Part shown: positions 21,793 to 30,334 of the stretch, piece after piece
Position numbering within the stretch: position 1 is the first letter of the stretch
Layout of the letters: the number at the start of each line of letters is the position of its first letter
Assembly (NCBI GenBank): GCA_947627275.1
Contig: CANQVK010000010.1
Span: 1-64,000, forward strand
Reading direction: 5' to 3'
Origin: an uncultured Ruminococcus sp.
GTDB lineage: Bacteria > Bacillota > Clostridia > Oscillospirales > Ruminococcaceae
DNA length: 64,000 bases
The notes under the pieces: model-generated
Told to the model about the DNA's origin: nothing
Database searches by the model: none
What the model saw: only the letters and a program-made list of their open reading frames with translations
Made by a program: the position numbers and the translations under genes

Positions 21793-24198
21793 TTATTTTG
21801 CAACAATATTAACAAGTTTATTTGGTACATATATCTGTTTTACGACATTCTTACCGTCAACAGCCTTCATGACGGCTTCGTCCGCCATAGCCATAGCAAT
21901 AACGGCGTCCTTATCGGAATCAGCCGCAACGCTGAGCTTTGACTTAAGCTTGCCGTTTATCTGGACAACTATCTCGATCATATCGTCCTTGCAAAGAGCC
22001 TCGTCATAGGTTATCCAAGGCTGCTCGCTGAGGATCTTTCCGAATGTGAGATTATACAGTTCCTCCGAAATGTGGGGAGCGAACGGGTAGAGCATAGTCA
22101 CAAACGCTCCCAGCTCCGCCTTTGTGATGCTGCCTGCCGTATAAATTTCATTGATAAGAGCCATCATAGCGGCAATTGCGGTGTTGAACTTCATTGCCTC
22201 TATGTCGTCTGTTACCTTTTTAATAGTCTTATGGAAAGCCGACTTCAGCTTATCGCTGTAATCATCGCCATCGACCATAATATCCTGAAGTCCCCATACT
22301 CTGTCGGCAAAACGCTTGCAGCCCTTGATGCTCGATTCGCTCCACGGAGCGGCTTTCTCATAGTCTCCCATAAAGAGGACATAAAGCCTGAGAACGTCTG
22401 CGCCGTATTCCTCCACAACATCGTTGGGGTCGATAACATTTCCGCGTGATTTGGACATTTTCTCGCCGTCGGGTCCGAGGATAAGTCCCTGAGCTGTTCT
22501 CTTTGCATACGGCTCAGAGGTCGGCACAAGACCATTGTCATAAAGGAACTTATGCCAGAAACGGCTGTAGATCATATGTCTGGTAACATGCTCCATACCG
22601 CCGTTGTACCAATCAACGGGCATCCAGTATTCCAACGCCTCTTTTGAAGCAAATTCCTTGTCGTTATGAGGATCGCAGTAGCGGAGGAAGTACCATGAAG
22701 AACCTGCCCACTGAGGCATTGTATCAGTTTCACGGCGCGCGTCCCTTCCGCATTTAGGACACTTGCACTTTACAAAGCTTTCGATTTTTGCAAGAGGACT
22801 TTCGCCGTCCGTGCCGGGCTCGAAATTCTCTACCTCGGGAAGTCTGAGGGGAAGCTCCTCATAAGGTACGGCAACCATTCCGCAGTTGTCGCAATGTACT
22901 ATCGGAATAGGCTCTCCCCAGTAACGCTGACGGTTGAACGCCCAGTCCTTCATCTTGAACTGTACTCCCTTTTCGCCGCAGCCGAGCCTTTCAAGTATTT
23001 CAAGAGCCTTGTTCACAGCGTCCTTTTTGTTGGAAATGCCGTTCAGCTCGCCCGAATTAACAAGCTCTCCCTCGCCCGTATACGCCTCTTTGGATATATC
23101 GCCGCCCTTGATAACTTCGATTATGTCTATACCGAACTTCTTTGCGAAGTCGTAGTCTCTCGTATCATGAGCAGGCACAGCCATAATAGCGCCCGTACCG
23201 TAGCCCATCATTACGTAGTCGGAAATGTAAACGGGTATCTCCTTTCCCGTAATGGGATTGACGGCGGTAAGACCTTCGATCTTCACGCCCGTTTTATCCT
23301 TTACAAGCTGAGTTCTCTCAAATTCGCTTTTCTTCGCGCACTCGCTCCTGTAGTCGTCCAAAGCCTGAATATTGGCGATAGAATCACGGTATTTCTGTAT
23401 CATTGGATGCTCCGGCGCAATTACCATAAATGTAACGCCGTAAAGCGTATCGGGACGCGTTGTGTAAATGCGGAGCGTTTCATCATGCTCCTTTATCTTA
23501 AAGTTCACAAAAGCTCCCGTGGACTTTCCTATCCAGTTTTCCTGCTGAAGCCGAACATTCGGGAGATAATCCACCTCGTCAAGACCTTGGAGCAGCTTAT
23601 CGGCATACTCGGTAATGCGAAGATACCATACCTCTTTTGTTTTCTGGATAATGTCGCTGTGGCAGACATCGCATTTGCCGCCCTGCGAATCCTCGTTTGA
23701 AAGAACTACCTTACAGCTCGGGCAGTAGTTTACATTGGTCTTATCACGGAAAACAAGTCCCTTTTCAAACATTTTAAGGAATATCCATTGAGTCCACTTG
23801 TAGTAGCTTTCCTCCGTGGTGTCTATAACTCTTGACCAGTCAAAGGAAAATCCGACAGTTTTGAGCTGCTGGGTAAACTTCTCTATATTTCTGTCCGTAA
23901 CTATCCTCGGGTGGATATTTTCTTTTATAGCCGTATTTTCGGTAGGCAGACCGTATGCGTCGAATCCTATCGGAAACAGCACATTGTAGCCCTCCATACG
24001 TCTCTTACGGCTGACAACTTCAAGTCCCGAATATGCTTTGATATGACCTACGTGCATACCGTGACCTGACGGGTACGGAAATTCCACAAGCGTATAGAAT
24101 TTCTTTTTGCTGCGGTCGTCGGATGCCTTGAAGGTACCGTTTTCCTCCCAGAATTTCTGCCATTTTTTCTCGACAGATCTGAAATCGTATTTTGCCAT
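21793..24198 (-). CDS. leuS: Leucyl-tRNA synthetase
   Basis: Protein of 801 residues, normal for bacterial LeuRS. The class I signatures are present as PYPSGHGMHVGH (HIGH-type, about residue 40) and EKMSKSRGNV (KMSKS). The editing CP1 domain (TTRPDTLYGVTF, GTGAIMAVPAHDTRDYDFA), the zinc-type cysteines (YCPSCKVVLSNED...CDVC) and the anticodon-binding C-terminus are complete. It charges tRNA-Leu with leucine. The start at 24198 is preceded by GAGG. I see no T-box in the 110 bases upstream, which instead hold a repeat relic. It lies about 3.3 kb from the split tRNA-Leu. Confidence 0.97.
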   Translation of the reverse strand: MAKYDFRSVEKKWQKFWEENGTFKASDDRSKKKFYTLVEFPYPSGHGMHVGHIKAYSGLEVVSRKRRMEGYNVLFPIGFDAYGLPTENTAIKENIHPRIVTDRNIEKFTQQLKTVGFSFDWSRVIDTTEESYYKWTQWIFLKMFEKGLVFRDKTNVNYCPSCKVVLSNEDSQGGKCDVCHSDIIQKTKEVWYLRITEYADKLLQGLDEVDYLPNVRLQQENWIGKSTGAFVNFKIKEHDETLRIYTTRPDTLYGVTFMVIAPEHPMIQKYRDSIANIQALDDYRSECAKKSEFERTQLVKDKTGVKIEGLTAVNPITGKEIPVYISDYVMMGYGTGAIMAVPAHDTRDYDFAKKFGIDIIEVIKGGDISKEAYTGEGELVNSGELNGISNKKDAVNKALEILERLGCGEKGVQFKMKDWAFNRQRYWGEPIPIVHCDNCGMVAVPYEELPLRLPEVENFEPGTDGESPLAKIESFVKCKCPKCGRDARRETDTMPQWAGSSWYFLRYCDPHNDKEFASKEALEYWMPVDWYNGGMEHVTRHMIYSRFWHKFLYDNGLVPTSEPYAKRTAQGLILGPDGEKMSKSRGNVIDPNDVVEEYGADVLRLYVLFMGDYEKAAPWSESSIKGCKRFADRVWGLQDIMVDGDDYSDKLKSAFHKTIKKVTDDIEAMKFNTAIAAMMALINEIYTAGSITKAELGAFVTMLYPFAPHISEELYNLTFGKILSEQPWITYDEALCKDDMIEIVVQINGKLKSKLSVAADSDKDAVIAMAMADEAVMKAVDGKNVVKQIYVPNKLVNIVAK

Positions 24199-24253
24199 TA
24201 TCCTCAATCCTTTTTATAATTTTTCTCAGCAATGTAATTAATTAAAATTTTTT

Positions 24254-24301
24254 AGAGACACGTCGTTCCCTTAGAACGGACACGGCACGCCATGTCCCTA
24301 C
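24254..24301. repeat. Relic of palindromic intergenic repeat
   Basis: The segment holds CGGACACGGCACGCC and ATGTCCCTAC and, before them, CGTTCCCTTAG. It is a decayed copy of the first palindromes of the cluster at 30052-30246. Confidence 0.55.
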
Positions 24302-24320
24302 AACAAAAATGTTAATTTTT

Positions 24321-24686
24321 TTATTTTTTAAAAAGCTCTCCCAATTCGCTCCATTTGTTAGTGAAGTGTTCCTTCACATCGTTCTGCAAAAGCAGAAGAA
24401 CTATCGCTCCGACATCGACCGCCGCTTCTATAAGATATATGAGCGTACCGGGAAGATGCGTTAAATTATGCGGTAAATTTGTAAGCACCGTGATAGCAAG
24501 TATCGCCGATACGGCAATGTTCAGATACTGCAATCCGCTGAACATGGCGGCCGCTGCGATAACGGCAAAGATCAGATCGCCGATATTCAGACCTCCGCCG
24601 ATTATCATGTTCAGTATAGCTTTCAAAACGAGGTATGCTCCGACAATAATGACGTAAGTTCTGCCTTTGTCGTTATTTGTTCTCAT
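24321..24686 (-). CDS. Small four-helix membrane protein
   Basis: Protein of 121 residues with about four hydrophobic segments (about 10-30, 34-50, 55-70 and 82-100) and a charged cytoplasmic tail. I do not recognise a family. It overlaps the rsfS stop by 4 bases, so it belongs to the operon running from nadD through rsfS. No catalytic motif is visible. Confidence 0.7.
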   Translation of the reverse strand: MRTNNDKGRTYVIIVGAYLVLKAILNMIIGGGLNIGDLIFAVIAAAAMFSGLQYLNIAVSAILAITVLTNLPHNLTHLPGTLIYLIEAAVDVGAIVLLLLQNDVKEHFTNKWSELGELFKK

Positions 24687-25051
24687 CTATTTCCCTCCTC
24701 AGTCAGCAAAGAGCTGACATCAAGTCTCTCGCCGTCAGCCCACAAGCCCTCAAGCTTGTAGAAGCTGCGCGTGTCCTTATAGAATACATGGACTATAATA
24801 TCGCCGTAATCAAGGATTATCCAAGTATTTCCCGTATCAGACTCGCGTCTCTCGGGTTCGATCCCGTGCTGTGAGAGCTGAAATTCCACCTCGTCCGCAA
24901 GGGTTCGTGCGTGCGTGTTGCTCGTACCGTTTACAATAACAAAATAGTCGGCAAGTATCGTCAGGTCGGCAATTTTTATTGCCTGAATATCCTCGCCCCT
25001 CTTGCTGTCAAGAGTTTTTATTATAAGTTCCAGTCTTTCCTGCTCAGTCAT
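24683..25051 (-). CDS. rsfS: Ribosomal silencing factor RsfS
   Basis: Protein of about 122 residues with the Iojap/DUF143 fold: KIADLTILADYFVIVNGTSNTHARTLAD and DTGNTWIILDYGDIIVHVF. It binds L14 and blocks subunit joining when nutrients are scarce. Start codons are possible at 25051, 25057 and 25072; AGGA lies 9 bases before 25051. It sits directly behind the LCP gene, in the common nadD-yqeK-LCP-rsfS order. Confidence 0.94.
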   Translation of the reverse strand: MTEQERLELIIKTLDSKRGEDIQAIKIADLTILADYFVIVNGTSNTHARTLADEVEFQLSQHGIEPERRESDTGNTWIILDYGDIIVHVFYKDTRSFYKLEGLWADGERLDVSSLLTEEGNR

Positions 25052-25053
25052 AT

Positions 25054-26586
25054 TCATTCTTCCTTTCGCCATGGTATAGCATTCGGATCACGTACCGGCT
25101 CCGTAGCGTTTTCAAGCTCGTCAAGAGTAGCGCCCGTATCGTCGTACAGATCGTATTCATAGTCTGTAACAAGCTCGACAATAGACGTATCCGCACTTGT
25201 CATTTCCGTCTGATATGGTCTGTAATACTTGTTCAGCAGATCGATAGTCGCCTGCTTATGAACGGAATACACGGAATAAGCGTTTCCGTCGGCAGCATAA
25301 AATTTCGCGTCCTCGCCGGGGACCATATTCACCTGTGCGTCCTCCATTGAGATAGTAGACGCAAAATCCGCTATTTTTCCCAGATCTCCTACCGAAAGAT
25401 CGGTATACATGAGATCCTTTTCGTAAATTTCCTTGATATAGCTGTAAAGCTTGATCCTTCCCTCGTCCTCGACGATGTTCATAAGCTTGTTCATTGCCGC
25501 AGCCATAAAACGGCGCTGATTCTGCATACGTCCGATGTCGCCCGTCAGCCATTCTTTTCTGAAACGCATGAACCACACCGCCTGATCGCCGTCAAGCGTA
25601 ACATCGCCCTCGGGAATTACCTTATCGGGTTCAAATACGATCTCGTTATCAATATGAATGGGAATACCGCCGATAATATCAACGATCTCAACAATATCGT
25701 CACATGTAGTCGTAACATATGCGTCGATCGGTATGCCGAAATTCTCCTGCACCGCATTTACAGTACGCTGAATAGGCGGATTTATACTCGGGTCGCCCAT
25801 TGTATAGATACTGTTGAACTTTCTCGTCACGCTGCTTGTATAGTCTGGCAGACACGTATCTCTCGGTATCTGTAGGATATTCAGCCTGCCGTGACCTATA
25901 TCGAACTGCACCACCCACATAACGTCCGTATTGTATTCGTCAGGCTCGAAGCCGAGAACAAGTATGCTGTACTGTCCCTCTATAAGCTGCGGAAGATCGA
26001 GACCGTCGTTATAATCAACTTCAACAGCGTCGGGGTTAAGGTTCAGATTATTCTGTATTCCCGATTTGTCAAGCTCGCCCTCTTTGGCTGCGGGCTTCAG
26101 GTTTTTGATATAATTTATTATGGAAATATTTCCGCCGTTTTCCCTGTCGGAAAGTATTGGCAGATTAAGAGTCAGCGTAAATGAAAGCGTCAACGCCGCC
26201 GCCACAGAAGCGATCTTTATCAGACCGTTCACCAAAGCTCCCGATTTCTTGGACCTTCCCCTGTGCTTTTTCTTTTTGGAGACATGAGGCGGCGCTTGCA
26301 CACTTTTCTCATTAGACGGCGGAACATACCTTGTCTGAGACCTTGGCGCAGCTTCATATTTACCGTGATATTCGCCCGTATCAGCTTCGTACTTGCCGTG
26401 ATACCGTGGCGGCTCCGCTTCATATTTTCCGTGATATCCGGAGGGGTCAGCCTCGTATTTACCGTGGTATTCAGACGGGTCTGCCTCGTATCTGCCGTGA
26501 TACGGCTCGCGTTCTTTATCTGCCTTGACCAGTCTTTTCAGCGGCTTCGGACCGTTATCTCCTGAATGAAACTCATTGTTTTTCAT
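25054..26586 (-). CDS. LytR-CpsA-Psr cell-wall ligase with N-terminal repeats
   Basis: Protein of 510 residues. A long cytoplasmic N-terminus holds five tandem 11-residue units beginning YHGKYEAD or close variants (about residues 30-85). A basic stretch (SKKKKHRGRSKK), a membrane helix (about 128-148) and the LCP domain follow (LGFEPDEYNTDVMWVVQFD, IPRDT, and R-rich WFMRFRK and IGRMQNQRRFM). LCP enzymes move teichoic acid or other glycopolymers from a lipid carrier to peptidoglycan. The start at 26586 has AGAGG before it. The repeats are unusual for the family and may bind a partner. Confidence 0.88.
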   Translation of the reverse strand: MKNNEFHSGDNGPKPLKRLVKADKEREPYHGRYEADPSEYHGKYEADPSGYHGKYEAEPPRYHGKYEADTGEYHGKYEAAPRSQTRYVPPSNEKSVQAPPHVSKKKKHRGRSKKSGALVNGLIKIASVAAALTLSFTLTLNLPILSDRENGGNISIINYIKNLKPAAKEGELDKSGIQNNLNLNPDAVEVDYNDGLDLPQLIEGQYSILVLGFEPDEYNTDVMWVVQFDIGHGRLNILQIPRDTCLPDYTSSVTRKFNSIYTMGDPSINPPIQRTVNAVQENFGIPIDAYVTTTCDDIVEIVDIIGGIPIHIDNEIVFEPDKVIPEGDVTLDGDQAVWFMRFRKEWLTGDIGRMQNQRRFMAAAMNKLMNIVEDEGRIKLYSYIKEIYEKDLMYTDLSVGDLGKIADFASTISMEDAQVNMVPGEDAKFYAADGNAYSVYSVHKQATIDLLNKYYRPYQTEMTSADTSIVELVTDYEYDLYDDTGATLDELENATEPVRDPNAIPWRKEE

Positions 26587-26656
26587 TTTCATCCTCTTTT
26601 CGTTCTGTCAGTAAAATCGAACTCATACCGAAGCGCAAAACTTCAATATCATATTT

Positions 26657-27244
26657 CTATTTCTTTTTATCTTCCTTTAGCAGACGCGTGTAGAAATTAT
26701 ATCCCTCAACGGTGCAGACGGGAAGGAGTCCGCCCTTTTTCACCACGTTTTTTATTGAGAAATTGAAAGCCTCCAGCATAGCGCCGTTAAGATCGCTGTA
26801 CACAGCCTTTCTCATTTTGTCAACATCCTTGTAGCTTCTGTCTGCGGAAACAAGGTCGCCCAGATAGACTATTTCCTCCAGCCTTGTCATTCCGGCTCTC
26901 CCGACCGTATGGAAACGAATGGAATTTATTATATCTATATCCTCGACTCCGAAAACGTTTTTAACAAAATATGCTCCTGCGACTGCATGCCACAGCGAAC
27001 GGGTCTCGATCTCCTCACGGCAAACGGCGAATCCGCTTTCCAAAACAAGACGTTTCTGCTCCTCGGCAGGCAGTTCCTTGCATACGTCGTGAAGAAGTCC
27101 CGCAAAATAAGCCTTATCGGGGTCTTCGCCGTATTTTTCCGCCAATTTGCGGCATTCTGCGGCAACGTTCAAAGAATGCTGGTATCTCTTTTGCGAGAGA
27201 TGTTCTTTAAGGTATTTCTTTTTTTCATCGGTGTTGTAAAACAA
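26657..27244 (-). CDS. yqeK: HD-domain Ap4A hydrolase YqeK
   Basis: Protein of 195 residues with the HD phosphohydrolase motifs: QHSLNVA (His), FAGLLHDVCKEL (HD pair), and later HAVAGAYF and SIRFHTVGR. YqeK enzymes split diadenosine tetraphosphate into two ADP. The gene follows nadD by 14 bases and precedes the LCP gene, the usual Firmicutes order. The length fits the family. Confidence 0.92.
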   Translation of the reverse strand: MFYNTDEKKKYLKEHLSQKRYQHSLNVAAECRKLAEKYGEDPDKAYFAGLLHDVCKELPAEEQKRLVLESGFAVCREEIETRSLWHAVAGAYFVKNVFGVEDIDIINSIRFHTVGRAGMTRLEEIVYLGDLVSADRSYKDVDKMRKAVYSDLNGAMLEAFNFSIKNVVKKGGLLPVCTVEGYNFYTRLLKEDKKK

Positions 27245-27258
27245 AAAATCACCTCAAA

Positions 27259-27855
27259 TTAATTTCGATAAATTTTTCTTAATGATATATATTGTACTAC
27301 ATTTTCGTCAAGATAGCAAGAGAAATTTTCATTTTTTGCAATTTTTTTTCTGATCTCCGTAGAAGATACTTCTACAGGCTGTGCGCTGCAAATAAAAATT
27401 TTCCCGAATTTACGCAGTTCCTCCGCTTTTTTTTCCAGCAGCTCACGGTCGCCGTCATTTCTCGAAACAACAGCGAGAGCCGCTTCTTTCAGTATGTCCT
27501 CAAAGCGTTTCCATTCATCAAAGCACATGAGCATGTCGCTCCCGACCAGCAGAAAAAGCTCGTCGTCGGGATGCACACGCCGAAACTCCTCCACAGTATA
27601 AACGGTATAGCTTTTCCGATCGTTTTTCAGTTCATAGTCGCACGGAACAAGACGTTCATGCCCCCTGCATGCAAGCTCCAGCATAGCCATTCTGTCCTCA
27701 CCCGAAGCATATTCATCGCTTGAACGGTGCGGACTTATCCTCGAAGGAACAAGGCACACCTTATCCAAAGCAAGCTCCTCGGCTGCCGATTCCGCCAAAT
27801 GGATATGCCCGTTATGCACGGGATTGAAGCTGCCGCCGTAAATGCCTATCCTCAT
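27259..27855 (-). CDS. nadD: Nicotinate-nucleotide adenylyltransferase
   Basis: Protein of 198 residues. GGSFNPVHNGHIHLAE is the nucleotidyltransferase HxGH motif, and SSTEIRKKI is the closing signature. It makes NaAD from nicotinate mononucleotide and ATP in NAD synthesis. The start overlaps the yhbY stop by 4 bases (ATGA-type coupling). Confidence 0.96.
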   Translation of the reverse strand: MRIGIYGGSFNPVHNGHIHLAESAAEELALDKVCLVPSRISPHRSSDEYASGEDRMAMLELACRGHERLVPCDYELKNDRKSYTVYTVEEFRRVHPDDELFLLVGSDMLMCFDEWKRFEDILKEAALAVVSRNDGDRELLEKKAEELRKFGKIFICSAQPVEVSSTEIRKKIAKNENFSCYLDENVVQYISLRKIYRN

Positions 27856-28154
27856 TTCGATCTCGGGATATTCTCAATAACAGGCTCTTTAGGGTTGCGC
27901 TTGAAAAGCACGAACTTGCTTCCGATTACCTGCACAACGTCCGCGCCTGCCTGCTCTGCAACGGCATCTGCCGCCTCTCTTGCCGTCCAGCCCGAGTTGT
28001 CAAGAACTCTCAGCTTGATAAGCTCGCGTTTTCTCAGAGCCTCGCCTATTTCTCTGCAAAGCTGCTCGGTAACGCCGCCCTTGCCTACCTGAAAGATAGT
28101 CTCATATTCCGCCGCAATACCGCGAAGATATGCGCGTTGTTTACTTGTCAGCAT
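27852..28154 (-). CDS. yhbY: CRM-domain RNA-binding protein YhbY
   Basis: Protein of 100 residues that is essentially a single CRM domain: MLTSKQRAYLRGIAAE, FQVGKGGVTEQL and a KLRVL strand, with QVIGSKFVLFKR. YhbY associates with pre-50S particles. The start at 28154 has AAAGGTGAG before it. It follows rdgB with one base between. Confidence 0.93.
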   Translation of the reverse strand: MLTSKQRAYLRGIAAEYETIFQVGKGGVTEQLCREIGEALRKRELIKLRVLDNSGWTAREAADAVAEQAGADVVQVIGSKFVLFKRNPKEPVIENIPRSK

Positions 28155-28155
28155 A

Positions 28156-28731
28156 TTACTCACCTTTCTTTTCCAAACGCTTGAACAGCTCTCTGAGAGC
28201 CGCACCTCTGTGGCTCAGTTTATTTTTTTCCTCTGAGTCCATTTCCGCCATTGTTCTGCCGCCGAACATGAATATCGGGTCGTAGCCGAAGCCGTTTGTT
28301 CCACGCTCCTCGAATCCGATACTGCCGTGACAACTGCCGTTTACAGTAAACTCGGTTTCGCCGTCAACATATGCGATCACGCACTCAAAAGCCGCCCCCC
28401 TGTTTTCCTCGGGAACGTCCTGCATTTCCGCAAGTATCTTTCCGCATTCTTCCCCCTTCGGAGCATAACGTGCGGAATAAACTCCGGGTCTGCCGCCGAG
28501 AGCGTCAACGCAAAGACCGCTGTCATCGGCAAATACGGGCATTTTCACCGCTTCATACACAGTTCTTGCCTTAATAAGAGCATTCTCCGCAAAGGTCGCA
28601 CCGTTTTCCTCCGGGTCGCAGTCCGCCCCCGCCTCACGCTGAGAAACTACCTCTATTCCGAGCGGAGCAAGTATCTCCCCTGCCTCGCGAAGCTTATTTT
28701 CGTTATTTGTAGCAAAAACGATTTTATTCAT
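28156..28731 (-). CDS. rdgB: XTP/dITP diphosphatase (Ham1/RdgB)
   Basis: Protein of 191 residues. FATNNENKLREAGEIL is the N-terminal substrate loop, VFADDSGLCVDALGGRPGVYSARY the catalytic loop and GFGYDPIFMF the base-binding part. It removes deaminated purine triphosphates. It overlaps the ftsY stop by 8 bases and is followed by yhbY, so it is part of the ftsY-nadD transcription unit. Confidence 0.95.
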   Translation of the reverse strand: MNKIVFATNNENKLREAGEILAPLGIEVVSQREAGADCDPEENGATFAENALIKARTVYEAVKMPVFADDSGLCVDALGGRPGVYSARYAPKGEECGKILAEMQDVPEENRGAAFECVIAYVDGETEFTVNGSCHGSIGFEERGTNGFGYDPIFMFGGRTMAEMDSEEKNKLSHRGAALRELFKRLEKKGE

Positions 28732-29992
28732 TATCGTCACCCTTCTTTCCGAAAAGTCTGCTGAAGAAGCCCTTCTTTTTCTTCTTTTCGGGGACTTCCT
28801 CGGCTATGGGTTCTTCCTCAGTTTCGGGAACTTCCTCGGCTGCGGTTTCTTCCTCAGTTTCAGGAACTTCCTCGGCTGTGGATTCTTCCTCAGTTTCAGG
28901 AACTTCCTCGGCTGCGGTTTCTTCCTCAGTTTCGGGAACTTCCTCGTCTGCGGTTTCTTCCTCAGTTTCGGGAACTTCCTCGACTGCGGTTTCTTCCTCA
29001 GTTTCGGGAACTTCCTCGACTGCGGTTTCTTCCTCAGTTTCGGAAGCTTCCTCCGCCTTTTCAGCAGCCTTACGTTTAGATTCGTCAAGATCAAACAAAG
29101 CGTCCACAAACATACGGCTGTCAAAGGGCTGCAAATCATCTATTTTTTCGCCTACGCCGATAAGCTTTACAGGTATGCCGAGTTCATTTTTAATTGATAT
29201 AACAATACCGCCCTTTGCTGTTCCGTCAAGCTTTGTAAGGACTATTCCCGTAATGGGAGCAGTTTCGCTGAAAAGCTTAGCCTGACTTACGGCATTCTGT
29301 CCTGTTGTAGCGTCAAGAACAAGAAGTATCTCACGCGAGCATTCTCCTGCCTTGCTGTCGATAATGCGGTTTATCTTTTTAAGCTCCTCCATAAGATTTT
29401 TCTTGTTATGAAGTCTGCCGGCAGTATCAATTACGACTATATCGCAGTTGCGAGCCTTTGCCGCTTCAAGCGAATCATACACTACCGCACCCGGATCGCT
29501 GCCCTCGGCATGTTTGACAATATCAACGCCGGCACGCTCAGTCCATACCTGTAACTGGTCGATAGCCGCCGCACGGAACGTATCCGCCGCCGCCACAAGG
29601 ACTTTTTTGCCCTCCTGTTTGAACTGGTGGCAGAGCTTTCCAATAGTTGTAGTTTTTCCTGCGCCGTTTACTCCGATAACCATTATAACGGCAGGAGAGA
29701 CCGAAAGATCAAGCCCCGTATCTTCACCCATAATGTCGGAGATGACCTCATGTATAAGCTCCATAATATCGTTGGGATCGGTAATACCTCGCTCCTTGAC
29801 AAGTTTGCGTACACGGCTGCATATCTCCACCGAGGTATCGACGCCGATGTCGCTCATTATCATCTGCTCCTCAAGCTCCTCGAAAAGCTCCTCGTCTATT
29901 TTGGTAAATGAATTAAATACTCGCTGAAGTCCTCCAAGAAAGCTGTCCTTGGTTTTTTTCAGACCCTCTGCGATTTTAGAAAATAATCCCAT
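28724..29992 (-). CDS. ftsY: Signal recognition particle receptor FtsY with acidic C-terminal repeats
   Basis: Protein of 422 residues. The N-terminus [18 protein letters not shown] is the membrane-targeting helix, followed by the N domain and the SRP GTPase with [31 protein letters not shown] and the DLQPFD end near residue 298. Beyond this, where FtsY normally stops, it continues with seven 13-residue repeats of the form [13 protein letters not shown] and a basic end [15 protein letters not shown]. The tail resembles a second, C-terminal copy of an acidic A domain plus membrane anchor. GGAGG lies before the start at 29992. It docks ribosome-SRP complexes at the membrane. Confidence 0.95.
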   Translation of the reverse strand: MGLFSKIAEGLKKTKDSFLGGLQRVFNSFTKIDEELFEELEEQMIMSDIGVDTSVEICSRVRKLVKERGITDPNDIMELIHEVISDIMGEDTGLDLSVSPAVIMVIGVNGAGKTTTIGKLCHQFKQEGKKVLVAAADTFRAAAIDQLQVWTERAGVDIVKHAEGSDPGAVVYDSLEAAKARNCDIVVIDTAGRLHNKKNLMEELKKINRIIDSKAGECSREILLVLDATTGQNAVSQAKLFSETAPITGIVLTKLDGTAKGGIVISIKNELGIPVKLIGVGEKIDDLQPFDSRMFVDALFDLDESKRKAAEKAEEASETEEETAVEEVPETEEETAVEEVPETEEETADEEVPETEEETAAEEVPETEEESTAEEVPETEEETAAEEVPETEEEPIAEEVPEKKKKKGFFSRLFGKKGDDNE

Positions 29993-30017
29993 AATATCCT
30001 CCATTTATGGTTTATTA

Positions 30018-30319
30018 ATCACTATCAACAACTTAAAGAATTATTTTTTTTAGTAGGGACACGGCGTGCCGTGTCCCTACTAAGGGAACGCCCTCTCTTG
30101 CAGGGCGTTCCCTCTTTCAAAACAGTCCAGTGGACTGTTTTGAAATTCACCCTTTGCGGAGCGCTTAAACGCTATGCAGGGCTTCGCCCCGCACCCCACC
30201 AGAGGCGCTGCCTCTGGACTCCGCCAAAGGGACACTGTCCCTTTGGAATCCCGATGTTATTTCCCTTAAATTAATGACATTGTAAGCCAGCGTCCACCAC
30301 CTAAGTTACAGACAGTGAT
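30018..30319. repeat. Intergenic cluster of five perfect palindromes inside a split palindrome
   Basis: Five perfect inverted repeats follow each other: 30052-30081 (AGTAGGGACACGGC arms), 30083-30113 (AGGGAACGCCCT), 30115-30145 (TTTCAAAACAGTCCA), 30199-30217 (CCAGAGGC) and 30224-30246 (CCAAAGGGACA). The outer ends AATCACTATC (30018-30027) and GACAGTGATT (30310-30319) are inverted copies too. A partial copy lies at 24254-24301. No coding sequence is present between the ftsY start and the smc stop. Confidence 0.8.
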
Positions 30320-30334
30320 TTATCAAGCATATAC

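Noticed and set aside
22894-23700. Plus-strand reading frame inside leuS
   Set aside because: It is a shadow of the intact leuS gene; the protein shows no recognisable domain.
24199-24320. T-box leader before leuS
   Set aside because: No T-box sequence or specifier stem is visible; the stretch holds a relic of the palindromic repeat.
28806-29285. Serine-rich protein on the plus strand opposite ftsY
   Set aside because: It is a mirror of the 39-bp repeats encoding the acidic FtsY tail; no ribosome binding site or promoter is seen.
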